Positions 1 through 5,528 of a DNA stretch of 6,482 nucleotides are shown one piece after another (the stretch's first letter is position 1; each line of letters begins with the position of its first letter). The notes beneath the pieces are model-generated. The model was not told the origin of the DNA. It saw only the letters and a list, made by a program, of their open reading frames with translations, and did not search any database. The position numbers and the translations under genes are program-made. The DNA comes from Oribacterium parvum (lineage in GTDB: Bacteria; Bacillota; Clostridia; Lachnospirales; Lachnospiraceae), in contig CALIEL010000155.1 in the NCBI GenBank assembly GCA_938022235.1, positions 1 to 6,482 of the forward strand, in the 5' to 3' direction.

Positions 1-780
1 GAAGAGCAGGCAAAGTGGGCTACTGTTTTGCTGGAAAAAGGCGCTTTAGAAGGGGTAGATTCTATTTTCGGCATGCATATCGGAAGCATCTTAGGTAAGG
101 ATATTCCCAGTGGTACTATAGTCTGTGTCCCCGGCCCGGTAATGGCGTCCTATGATCGTTTTATCCTGGAGGTGCAGGGTGTGGGGTGTCACGCCTCCAC
201 TCCGGAGAAAGGCATTGACCCCATCAACATTGCCGCCCATATTGTATTGGCTTTGCAGGCGATTCCCTCCAGAGAAATTGCCGGAACGGAGCCAGCTGTT
301 CTTACTATCGGTCTCATTCAGGGAGGAGAGCTCTACAATGCGATTCCCTCCAATGTACGGATTGAAGGTACCACTCGAGCATTTCAGGAAGATGTGCGGC
401 AAAGACTGGCCAAGCGTATCAAGGAAGTTTCAGAAAATACTGCCAAGGCCTTTGGAGGAAACGTAAGCCTCACCATGGACTTTGGTGCACCGCCTGTTAC
501 CAATGATTCGGATCTGACTGCATTGGCGCAGGGCTGCCTCAGAGAAGTTTTTCAGGATAAGCTCCTGACCCACATAGACAAGCCCAGTATGATCGGGGAG
601 GACTTTGCCCTATACCAGCAGAGCGTTCCGGGATGCTTTTTGTTTTTAAGCTCCTCCAATCCGGAAAAGGGAACCGATTACCCACACCACCATGCCAAGT
701 TTACCGTGGATGAGGATGTTCTTTGGAAGGGAAGCGCCGCTTTCGTGGCTCTGGCGGAAGGTTTTCTAAAAGGACAATAA
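1..780 (+). CDS. M20 family amidohydrolase/metallopeptidase, 5' truncated by window edge
   Basis: Probable cytoplasmic zinc/manganese hydrolase that cleaves N-acyl or N-acetyl amino acids or small peptides (M20D, hippurate hydrolase/IAA-amino acid hydrolase-like). The frame is open from base 1, giving 259 codons before TAA; the family is usually about 390 residues, so roughly 130 N-terminal residues, with the first metal-binding motifs, lie outside. The window opens at Glu-Glu of the family's QPAEE motif, which carries the catalytic glutamate. FGMHI follows about 25 codons on, then the lid/dimerisation domain with GCHASTPEKGIDPI, then MIGEDF and the late YPHHHAKF segment that supplies a metal ligand. 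A TTG at 28 is in frame but is not a plausible start, because homology continues upstream of it. It converges with the VOC gene and shares its terminator. Family assignment is secure; the substrate cannot be read from the sequence. Confidence 0.93.
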   Translation, partial: EEQAKWATVLLEKGALEGVDSIFGMHIGSILGKDIPSGTIVCVPGPVMASYDRFILEVQGVGCHASTPEKGIDPINIAAHIVLALQAIPSREIAGTEPAVLTIGLIQGGELYNAIPSNVRIEGTTRAFQEDVRQRLAKRIKEVSENTAKAFGGNVSLTMDFGAPPVTNDSDLTALAQGCLREVFQDKLLTHIDKPSMIGEDFALYQQSVPGCFLFLSSSNPEKGTDYPHHHAKFTVDEDVLWKGSAAFVALAEGFLKGQ

Positions 781-840
781 TCACCTTAACTCTTTGATTT
801 TATAAATTTTAGCTCTGTTACCACATAACGTAAAACTCAT

Positions 841-878
841 AAACGAGATACCGCACACTACGCTAGCGATACTCGTTA
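841..878. other. Imperfect hairpin in convergent intergenic gap
   Basis: AACGAG at 842-847 pairs with CTCGTT at 872-877, and CGC/GCG pairs lie further in beyond a bulge and a mismatch. The loop side contains the palindrome CGCTAGCG. There is no T-run, so it is a poor terminator. Read on the - strand it has the 'TTAACGAG..GCTAGCG' style of the AGCGAG-rich intergenic repeats seen at 1541-1565 and 6450-6482, so it may be a remnant of the same repeat class. Function unknown. Confidence 0.3.
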
Positions 879-884
879 AGAATG

Positions 885-930
885 CAAAAAGCGACTTCCT
901 TGGGAAAACCCTTAGAAATCGCTTTCTTTA
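885..930. terminator. Bidirectional intrinsic terminator between M20 and VOC genes
   Basis: Stem AAAGCGA (888-894) pairs with TCGCTTT (919-925). Further pairs inside (TTC with GAA, GGG with CCC) close on an AAAA loop at 905-908, with a few mismatches between. The + strand has a T-rich tail (CTTTATTCTT); on the - strand the stem runs into TTTTT. It sits between two convergent stop codons (780 and 939), the expected place for a shared terminator. Confidence 0.75.
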
Positions 931-938
931 TTCTTACC

Positions 939-1325
939 TTATCGCCAAGTAATGGGCTTGGTTCTATCCGGAATTATCTCAATCCAGTACCCATCCGGAT
1001 CTTCGATAAAATAAATTCCCATGCCGTGATTCTCAAAACAAATGCATCCCATCTTTTCATGCCGGTCATGGGCCGCACCGATATCCACAGTCCTAAGAGC
1101 CAAATGGAACTCCTGCTCTCCCAAATCATAGGCTTCTGTTCTATTCTTCAGATAGGTTAACTCCAAACGAAAATCCGTAGAATCATCTCCCAGATACACG
1201 ATGATAAAATCATCCTGCTCATTTCTGCTTAATTCATGTAAGTCCAGCGCTTCCTCATAAAAGCGCATACTTCTCTGCAGATCCAGTACATTAAAATTAA
1301 AATGATTAAATGAAAAATCGCTCAT
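939..1325 (-). CDS. VOC superfamily / glyoxalase I-like protein
   Basis: A 128-residue single-domain vicinal-oxygen-chelate protein of the lactoylglutathione lyase type, probably a cytoplasmic metalloenzyme. Two beta-alpha-beta-beta-beta modules are visible: NHFNFNVLDLQRSMRFYEEA opens the first, and FHLALRTVDI opens the second, which ends in YFIEDPDGYWIEI. The four positions that bind metal in bacterial glyoxalase I (His, Glu, His, Glu) appear as H8, E55, H74 and E116, so the metal site looks intact. The ATG at 1325 is preferred over a TTG at 1352 because AGGGG lies 7 nt upstream, inside what the longer frame would translate. It is a single-gene unit with its own promoter (1388-1416) and a shared terminator downstream. 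Lachnospiraceae often lack glutathione, so the real substrate may be another thiol adduct or not a methylglyoxal product at all; that point is inference. Confidence 0.9.
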   Translation of the reverse strand: MSDFSFNHFNFNVLDLQRSMRFYEEALDLHELSRNEQDDFIIVYLGDDSTDFRLELTYLKNRTEAYDLGEQEFHLALRTVDIGAAHDRHEKMGCICFENHGMGIYFIEDPDGYWIEIIPDRTKPITWR

Positions 1326-1387
1326 TGCTTCCCCTTTTCCGTTGTCCTTCAACTATTCTGTCTGTCCATCTCCGCAAGTATTTCCTT

Positions 1388-1416
1388 AGGATAACAGAGA
1401 AAAACTTCAATGACAA
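1388..1416 (-). promoter_or_regulatory. Sigma-A-type promoter for the VOC gene
   Basis: On the - strand, TTGTCA (1416-1411) and TATCCT (1393-1388) are separated by exactly 17 nt. Transcription would start near 1381, giving a leader of about 55 nt before the ATG at 1325. The -35 matches the consensus at five of six positions and the -10 at four of six. Confidence 0.6.
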
Positions 1417-1475
1417 GGAATTCCCCAAAGAATAAAGAGAATTTTAGAAACAAATAGGAGAAACTAACGGGGGTA

Positions 1476-1678
1476 TCAAAGGGACTATCTCTATCACCAT
1501 TACTACAAGCGTATCAAATCAATAAGTCCGAAGCGGGGCACGCTCTCGCTAACTTCGCCTCATAGGGGTTCTAAGCTTTCAAAGAACAAAAGCTAAGAAC
1601 CCATGGGCTCAGATTACCCCTGCTTCGGACCTATTGATTCGATACGCTGTTTAATTCTATTTTTCTTAGTCCCTTTGA
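1476..1678. repeat. Nested inverted-repeat element, about 203 bp (MITE/REP-like)
   Basis: Three nested inverted repeats share one centre. Outer arms are perfect 12-mers, TCAAAGGGACTA (1476-1487) and its complement (1667-1678). Middle arms are 29 nt (1509-1537 and 1619-1647), matching at 26 positions, and all three differences are transitions that allow G-U pairs in RNA. Inner arms are 13 nt (1567-1579 and 1589-1601) with one mismatch. No gene of useful length lies inside. It fills the gap between the VOC promoter and the TDT stop, ending 11 bp short of that stop, so it may also end transporter transcription. No target-site duplication could be recognised. The 16-mer at 1605-1620 recurs, in opposite orientation, in the tail of the window. 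Confidence 0.75.
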
Positions 1679-1689
1679 GACTTTCTATA

Positions 1690-2604
1690 TTAAGCCTTTT
1701 TAAGGAAGATATGCTCCATAAATCTCAGGCAGGCATAGATGGTAAAGCCTGCGGCAATGATGGTTTCCAGGTAAACCACCGGTTGCATGAAGGCAAGGCT
1801 CATTCCCATTTTCCCTAAAACCATCACGCTTTGCTTTGTGGCAATCGCGGAAATCACGAAGGGGAAGGTGAAGGCTGCATAGCTTGGGTAGAAGGGGAGC
1901 TTCAGGAAGGAAATGCTCTTTACCAGGGCAAAAAGGTAAATCACTGAGGTTGCTGCCAGTAAGAAGAGTACAAATCCCTGATTCTTCTCCGCAAATGCCT
2001 GATTATAGCCGGCAGTGCAAAGAGCCATAGGTGCTGCATAGATCATCATTAAAGGCTTTGCAGGTTCCGGTACCGGCATTTTCAGATAACGTTTCGAAAC
2101 CACCAACAAAAGAATCAGCAGGGCGATAAAGCCGAAGTAAAAGATTCCCTGTCCCAAAACCTGCATTTTATAAGCAGGAGAAGTAAGGGATGCCACTACG
2201 ATTCCCACATAAACGATGTACCATACCGTATGAACATTTTTCTCCTCAAAGTGTAAAACGTAGGTCTTGGTGAAATAGAGGAGTAAAAGAATCTGTAGCA
2301 GGATGGCTACACACCATAAGGGAAAGGCAATGCCCGGAACAAAGGGCTTTGCATACACGGAAAACAACATTAAAGCCATGGGGAAGGTGGCGGTAACACC
2401 GGCGCCAATGGGATTGCTGAATTCTTCTTTGAGTACTTGTGGAAAGAAAATCGCCTTACACAGAAGAAGAAGGAGTAGTACAAAGGCTACTCCTCCAAAA
2501 ATCAGGCGAATCCCCTCACCGTAGGACTGTAATAAATTTCCCAAAGCCGCCATTCCCAAAATCACACCGGAAATAGCCAAGGGCACTCTTTTGATTTTTT
2601 CCAT
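1690..2604 (-). CDS. TDT family transporter (TehA/SLAC1-like)
   Basis: A 304-residue integral membrane protein, largely hydrophobic, with about ten likely membrane helices. Residues 8-25 (PLAISGVILGMAALGNLL) form the first helix in the style of the tellurite-resistance/dicarboxylate transporter (TDT) family, and the segment at about 62-84, with NPIGAGVTATFPMALM, is also typical of Firmicutes members. The family includes TehA, the malate carrier Mae1, the sulfite exporter Ssu1 and SLAC1 anion channels, so a small anion is the likely cargo; the exact substrate cannot be read here. AGGAGG lies 5 nt before the ATG and overlaps the region just after the stop of the upstream C_GCAxxG gene, 9 bp away, implying co-transcription and probably coupled translation. 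Its 3' end abuts the palindromic repeat. Confidence 0.85.
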   Translation of the reverse strand: MEKIKRVPLAISGVILGMAALGNLLQSYGEGIRLIFGGVAFVLLLLLLCKAIFFPQVLKEEFSNPIGAGVTATFPMALMLFSVYAKPFVPGIAFPLWCVAILLQILLLLYFTKTYVLHFEEKNVHTVWYIVYVGIVVASLTSPAYKMQVLGQGIFYFGFIALLILLLVVSKRYLKMPVPEPAKPLMMIYAAPMALCTAGYNQAFAEKNQGFVLFLLAATSVIYLFALVKSISFLKLPFYPSYAAFTFPFVISAIATKQSVMVLGKMGMSLAFMQPVVYLETIIAAGFTIYACLRFMEHIFLKKA

Positions 2605-2613
2605 ACTTCCTCC

Positions 2614-3165
2614 TTATACCACTTCTTTTACAGGTGGAAGGTAAGGTGCTTCCAGACCCTTGATAGGCTCGGAATCAACATTTTCAACTCCTAACTCTCT
2701 GCAAAGAATCTCTGCAACCTTTCCGGCGCAAAGTCCTGTGAAAGCAATACACTGCTTCTTATGCTCTCCCCCTGCCATATCAAAGCCTCTGGTAAGAACA
2801 CGGCAGCAAGCGGCATGCTTAGCGTTGGAGTCTCTAAACCAATCGTGTAATTCCTTGGACAATGCCATTAAAGCATTTACCTTTGGATCCTTAGGACCGT
2901 CCGGTGTTGTTCTACCGAAGAACATACCAAGGGCAAGGATTCCGCCGTTTAAAGCTCCGCACATACAGCCGGAACGACCTGCTCCGATAGACATACCGGA
3001 AGACATGGCAATAACGGACTCCGGAACATCAGCCTGGAAAGCGTCACGGATTACGGACATTACCGCCTCACAGCAGAAATATCCGCCGGCATACTGCTCC
3101 TCTGCCTTTCTCTGTACTTCCTGAGGGCTTACCTTCGTTGCATGATAAGTAACAATAGACTCCAT
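2614..3165 (-). CDS. C_GCAxxG_C_C family cysteine-rich protein
   Basis: A 183-residue protein resembling the C_GCAxxG_C_C family, described as putative redox-active proteins. Nine cysteines are present: a CC pair at 31-32, a CxC at 67 and 69 within GCMCGALNGGILALG, a second CC pair at 120-121, and single cysteines at 139, 146 and 155. The spread matches the family pattern of one N-terminal Cys, a central C-G-A-x-x-G core and later cysteines. No signal peptide or membrane segment is seen, so it is probably cytoplasmic and binds a metal or does thiol chemistry; the biochemical role is not established. The ATG at 3165 is chosen because AAGGAGA sits just upstream and homology begins there; the frame stays open to 3348, but that extension is charged, unlike the family, and contains a terminator-like hairpin. 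First gene of an operon with the TDT transporter. Confidence 0.85.
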   Translation of the reverse strand: MESIVTYHATKVSPQEVQRKAEEQYAGGYFCCEAVMSVIRDAFQADVPESVIAMSSGMSIGAGRSGCMCGALNGGILALGMFFGRTTPDGPKDPKVNALMALSKELHDWFRDSNAKHAACCRVLTRGFDMAGGEHKKQCIAFTGLCAGKVAEILCRELGVENVDSEPIKGLEAPYLPPVKEVV

Positions 3166-3451
3166 ATTTTTCTCCTTCTTTAGCGTCTTTCCCGGTCTTA
3201 TTTCAGAAAACAGAATCTCTTTCGCAAAATTTCTTTCGCTTTCAAGATAAAAAAATTTCCCCTTCGGATAGGCTCTTTCCGGTCTATGAAAGGAAAATGT
3301 TTTACGCTCACTTCTGTTTCTCGGAAAAGTGATTTTGAGGAAAGACAATGATGTGTATTCTTCTCCGACCGCATCTATTTTATCTAAGGAAGGGGGTAAA
3401 GTCTAATTTTGAATTCTTATAAAACTCTCTTTTTTATGTGTTTTTACTATA
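3166..3451 (-). promoter_or_regulatory. Long structured 5' leader of the C_GCAxxG-TDT operon
   Basis: About 285 nt separate the start codon from a possible -10 (TATAGT, 3451-3446). The corresponding -35 (TGCAAT, 3474-3469, 17 nt away) is weak, so the transcription start is uncertain. The leader holds a hairpin TCACTT/AAGTGA (3308-3313 with 3327-3332) and, nearer the gene, a much stronger terminator-like hairpin (3255-3298). No known riboswitch consensus was recognised by eye. The architecture of promoter, structured RNA, terminator and ribosome site suggests transcription attenuation. Confidence 0.4.
3249..3298 (-). terminator. Terminator-like attenuator hairpin in the operon leader
   Basis: On the - strand, an 11-bp stem (3298-3288 with 3265-3255; nine Watson-Crick and two G-U pairs) continues as ATAG/CTAT (3287-3284 with 3271-3268) after a 2-nt bulge, closing on a 12-nt loop. 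It is followed directly by a run of seven T (3255-3249). It lies about 85 bp upstream of the C_GCAxxG start codon in the same direction, with no gene ending before it nearby, so it is better read as a conditional terminator than as the end of another gene. Confidence 0.6.
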
Positions 3452-3470
3452 ATTAATACTTAAGAGAAAT

Positions 3471-3495
3471 TGCATAAAATCTCCTTACTTATGCA
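3471..3495. repeat. TGCATAA/TTATGCA dyad, copy 1
   Basis: Perfect 7-bp arms (3471-3477 and 3489-3495) flank an 11-nt spacer. The dyad overlaps the weak -35 proposed for the C_GCAxxG operon. Arms of the same sequence recur at 3766-3786. Next to it, at 3497-3525, AGGAGC and GCTCCT arms enclose a 17-nt pyrimidine-rich loop. Could be a regulator site or an RNA hairpin. Confidence 0.4.
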
Positions 3496-3559
3496 CAGGA
3501 GCTTTTTCTTTTCTTTCCGGCTCCTTTTAGGAAAATCCTTGTATTTCCTTATAGATAGC

Positions 3560-3585
3560 AAAAAACCCGGCGTTTCCGTCGGGTT
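3560..3585 (-). terminator. Strong intrinsic terminator of the small RNA
   Basis: On the - strand, AACCCGACG (3585-3577) pairs with CGCCGGGTT (3572-3564) over nine positions, one of them G-U, around a GAAA tetraloop. A run of six T (3565-3560) follows. This is a textbook rho-independent terminator, and no coding gene ends just before it. Confidence 0.85.
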
Positions 3586-3660
3586 CTCTGCTGTATAGAG
3601 TAGTAAGGGTCGATTAAACCTGTTCGCCAATTTTTAGGTCGAATCCTTATCGATTCGAGT
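3560..3660 (-). ncRNA. Putative stand-alone small RNA, about 101 nt
   Basis: A near-consensus promoter (3695-3667) points to a start at A3660, and a strong intrinsic terminator ends at 3560. The transcript would open with a perfect hairpin, TCGAATC/GATTCGA (3658-3652 with 3645-3639, 6-nt loop), pass through an unpaired A-rich stretch (3635-3631), then form CTCT/AGAG (3600-3597 with 3589-3586) stacked on the terminator stem. No ribosome site or plausible short reading frame was found; a 73-codon frame across this region runs through both promoter and terminator and is not credible. It did not match 6S, SRP, tmRNA, RNase P, T-box or the common riboswitch consensuses I could check by eye. It could be a trans-acting regulator, or a leader that terminates by default before the C_GCAxxG operon about 400 nt further on. 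Confidence 0.55.
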
Positions 3661-3666
3661 AAGGCA

Positions 3667-3695
3667 ATTCTACCCCATTTCTCCCGGCTTGTCAA
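3667..3695 (-). promoter_or_regulatory. Near-consensus sigma-A promoter for the small RNA
   Basis: On the - strand, perfect TTGACA (3695-3690) and TAGAAT (3672-3667, five of six) are separated by exactly 17 nt. The predicted start is A3660. This is the strongest promoter in the window, and no gene begins within 450 bp downstream, supporting an RNA gene. Confidence 0.8.
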
Positions 3696-3765
3696 TTCTT
3701 TTTCAATCCTATTTGGGCATTTTATCCTGTTTTCTTCATTAAAATAATTATCAATTTGAGCTTTT

Positions 3766-3786
3766 TGCATAAATCGGTTTTATGCA
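3766..3786. repeat. TGCATAAA/TTTATGCA dyad, copy 2
   Basis: Perfect 8-bp arms (3766-3773 and 3779-3786) with a 5-nt spacer. The seven outer bases of each arm are identical to the dyad at 3471-3495. This copy lies upstream of the small-RNA promoter and the other lies downstream of its terminator. Confidence 0.45.
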
Positions 3787-3798
3787 TAGATATAAATG

Positions 3799-3839
3799 AA
3801 ATATACCGTCCTTTTTTTCTGCTTTAAAAGGGTATATTT
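3799..3839. terminator. Terminator-like hairpin downstream of the symporter
   Basis: AAATATACC (3799-3807) pairs perfectly with GGTATATTT (3831-3839) around a 23-nt loop that can pair further (CTTTT with AAAAG). It lies about 100 bp past the symporter stop. The stem is AT-rich and the - strand T-run is poor (TATTTCATTT); the + strand tail is better (TTTTTT). It probably helps end the symporter transcript before the small-RNA promoter, but this is uncertain. Confidence 0.4.
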
Positions 3840-3873
3840 TTTCGTTGCTTTCCGGCTCATTTCAAAAGTCGGT

Positions 3874-3952
3874 TTAGCCGGTTTTTCATCTGCCCTTAGG
3901 CATTTTCAGAAGGAGAATTAGCCGGTTTTTACCTGCTTTTAGGCATTTTCAG
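3874..3952. repeat. Imperfect direct repeat (about 36 bp, period 44) spanning the symporter 3' end
   Basis: Copies at 3874-3909 and 3918-3952 share an identical 13-mer (TTAGCCGGTTTTT) and an identical 12-mer (AGGCATTTTCAG), with substitutions and one indel between them. The second copy contains the stop codon and last codons (ENA, TAA) of the symporter; the first repeats those codons and the stop just downstream, outside the gene. It looks like an old tandem duplication of the gene's 3' end. Confidence 0.7.
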
Positions 3953-5285
3953 GGGAAAGCTTTCCGTTTTCCTTCTTCTTATACCAATCCTTTCCCAACA
4001 TGATTCTACTAATCAGCATGGAAGCTACCGTATCGCCGCAGGAGTTCAACAGGGTACATCCGGCGTCAAAAAGCTGGGTCAGCATCAGCATCATAGGCAA
4101 GGCCTGTGGCGGAAAACCGAAGGCCGCAAGAATCATGGTTTCCATCGCAGCTCCGCCACCGGGTACGGAGGAAACTGCCACGCTGGCTACTACGGATACC
4201 ACTATCGCATAAAGATAATCTCCTATTCCATGGAAGGAATGGCCGAAGAGTGCGGAAACCAATAAAATCTCATACACTGTCGCAAGACATGCTCCATCCA
4301 TATGGCAGGTGGCTCCGGTAGGAATTACCACTGAGGAAATCTCTCTCGGAACACCCAGTTCGTCACAGGATTCCAGCTGTAAGGGAATGGCTGCTGCAGA
4401 GCTTCTGGTTCCCAATGCCGTTAATGCCGGAAGGAAAATTACCCGGAAGAAATTTTTCACTCCCCAGGGGCCTGCTGCCAGAAAGGCATAGAAGCCAAGG
4501 AAAAGGAAGAAATATACGATAACCGTGGGATAAAAGGTAAGTAAGGCTCTTCCATAGGTTTTAATCAAATCCATTCCATAGGTACCGGTTAAATCCGCAA
4601 AATAGGCCCCGATTCCAATGGGGGCCAGCTTCATTAAAAGAGAAACCATCTTATAAAAGACCTTGGACCACTGGCTGAGGAAATTGGCAACGTATTCGCC
4701 TTCCTTTCCCATTAGAGAAACTGCCATTCCGGTAAAGATGGAAAAGATAATTAAAGGAAGGATGTGGGCCCGGCTGATGACCAGGGGGAAGTCGGAAACC
4801 GTGAACATGTCTACAACCTGCGTAGCCATATCCGTTTTCTTGATTTCCTCTACCGCCTCCGAAACCAGATTCAAATTGGTATCCAGTCCCACAAAATGCA
4901 CTACGGTAAACATCAATATAGCCGCGATAGCTGCGGTACCCACAAAAATCAGAATCAGGTAAAAAAGCAATTTTCCTACCTTATTGGTATCCGATACGTT
5001 GGCAATGGAGGCGGAAATAGAGAAGAAAATCAGCGGTACCAGGAGGGTAAACAAAAGATTTAGAAAAATCTGTCCCACCGGCTTTAAAAATGCCACCTTC
5101 TCCCGAAATACCAATCCTAAAACAGCACCTATCGTTACACACAGCAGGAGAAGCAGCGGTTCCTTATAGGCTTCAAGCCCTCCCTTATTTTGCGGGTTCT
5201 GTTTCGAGCCGCCTTCTCTCTCTACATCTGCGCTGTTCTGCGACATCATTCCACTTTCCTCTACTATCTCTTTGTTTTCTCCCAT
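3939..5285 (-). CDS. DAACS family dicarboxylate/amino acid:cation symporter
   Basis: A 448-residue inner-membrane secondary transporter of the GltPh/GltP/SstT fold. About 40 hydrophilic residues precede the first helix at about 43-60. The core motifs are present: the HP1 serine motif (RSSAAAIP, 294-301), the TM7 motif as HMDGA (328-332), the HP2 loop (SVPGGGAA, 373-380), and the TM8 signature at 407-418 (DAGCTLLNSCGD). In GltPh numbering recalled from the literature, D407, T411, N414 and D418 match D394, T398, N401 and D405, but the substrate-binding Arg397 is Cys410, as in the neutral amino acid carrier ASCT2, and Asn310 of NMDGT is His328. A neutral amino acid or other substrate is therefore more likely than glutamate or aspartate. 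The ATG at 5285 has GGGAG upstream; a second ATG at codon 13 with GAGG before it is also possible. Single-gene unit, divergent from the DJ-1 gene. Confidence 0.92.
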   Translation of the reverse strand: MGENKEIVEESGMMSQNSADVEREGGSKQNPQNKGGLEAYKEPLLLLLCVTIGAVLGLVFREKVAFLKPVGQIFLNLLFTLLVPLIFFSISASIANVSDTNKVGKLLFYLILIFVGTAAIAAILMFTVVHFVGLDTNLNLVSEAVEEIKKTDMATQVVDMFTVSDFPLVISRAHILPLIIFSIFTGMAVSLMGKEGEYVANFLSQWSKVFYKMVSLLMKLAPIGIGAYFADLTGTYGMDLIKTYGRALLTFYPTVIVYFFLFLGFYAFLAAGPWGVKNFFRVIFLPALTALGTRSSAAAIPLQLESCDELGVPREISSVVIPTGATCHMDGACLATVYEILLVSALFGHSFHGIGDYLYAIVVSVVASVAVSSVPGGGAAMETMILAAFGFPPQALPMMLMLTQLFDAGCTLLNSCGDTVASMLISRIMLGKDWYKKKENGKLSPENA

Positions 5286-5357
5286 AGACTCTCCCTTCTT
5301 TCAACCAATCACCCTTACACTCCACTTTTACTACATTTCCGCCAAAGAAATCCCGTA

Positions 5358-5380
5358 TTTTACTGATATGATTAGTGAAA
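5358..5380. promoter_or_regulatory. Candidate operator dyad upstream of the symporter
   Basis: A 23-bp imperfect palindrome centred on ATG at 5368-5370: the half-sites TTT-ACT-AT match at eight of ten positions. It lies just downstream of a possible symporter start near 5384, a position where a repressor would block transcription. No regulator gene is in the window to pair it with. Confidence 0.35.
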
Positions 5381-5390
5381 TTATTACATT

Positions 5391-5435
5391 TTTATACTAC
5401 TTTTAATATTTTATTCAAAATACTTTTTTTTGCAA
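5391..5435 (-). promoter_or_regulatory. Candidate promoter(s) for the DAACS symporter
   Basis: Two overlapping options on the - strand: TTGCAA (5435-5430) with TAAAAT (5413-5408), 16-nt spacer; and TTGAAT (5418-5413) with TATAAA (5396-5391), 16-nt spacer. The region is very AT-rich, so chance matches are likely, but both point correctly at the gene 100-120 bp away. Confidence 0.4.
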
Positions 5436-5528
5436 GAAAAAATTTTCCAAAGCTTTTTCAAACATTTTCCTGCTCTTCTGCTCACAGTTCTTCTCACTCT
5501 ATTTCTTTTTCAAAAAATGGAGTAAGAT

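Noticed and set aside
91..466. Overlapping frames inside the M20 gene on both strands
   Set aside because: They are shadows of a conserved coding sequence, and their translations show no recognisable family features.
1326..1352. TTG start giving the VOC protein nine extra residues
   Set aside because: The ribosome site for the ATG at 1325 lies within this extension, and VOC proteins normally start close to the first metal-binding histidine.
3166..3348. In-frame 61-codon extension at the start of the C_GCAxxG gene
   Set aside because: It is charged and unlike the family, has no ribosome site at its start, and its DNA contains the terminator-like hairpin. The ATG at 3165 has a good ribosome site.
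3448..3453. TATAAT on the + strand as a promoter -10
   Set aside because: No acceptable -35 lies 16-18 nt upstream, the region is AT-rich, and no + strand gene follows.
3549..3770. A 73-codon - strand frame in the intergenic region
   Set aside because: It spans a near-consensus promoter and a strong terminator, has no clear ribosome site, and its protein is basic and resembles nothing known. The small-RNA reading explains the signals better.
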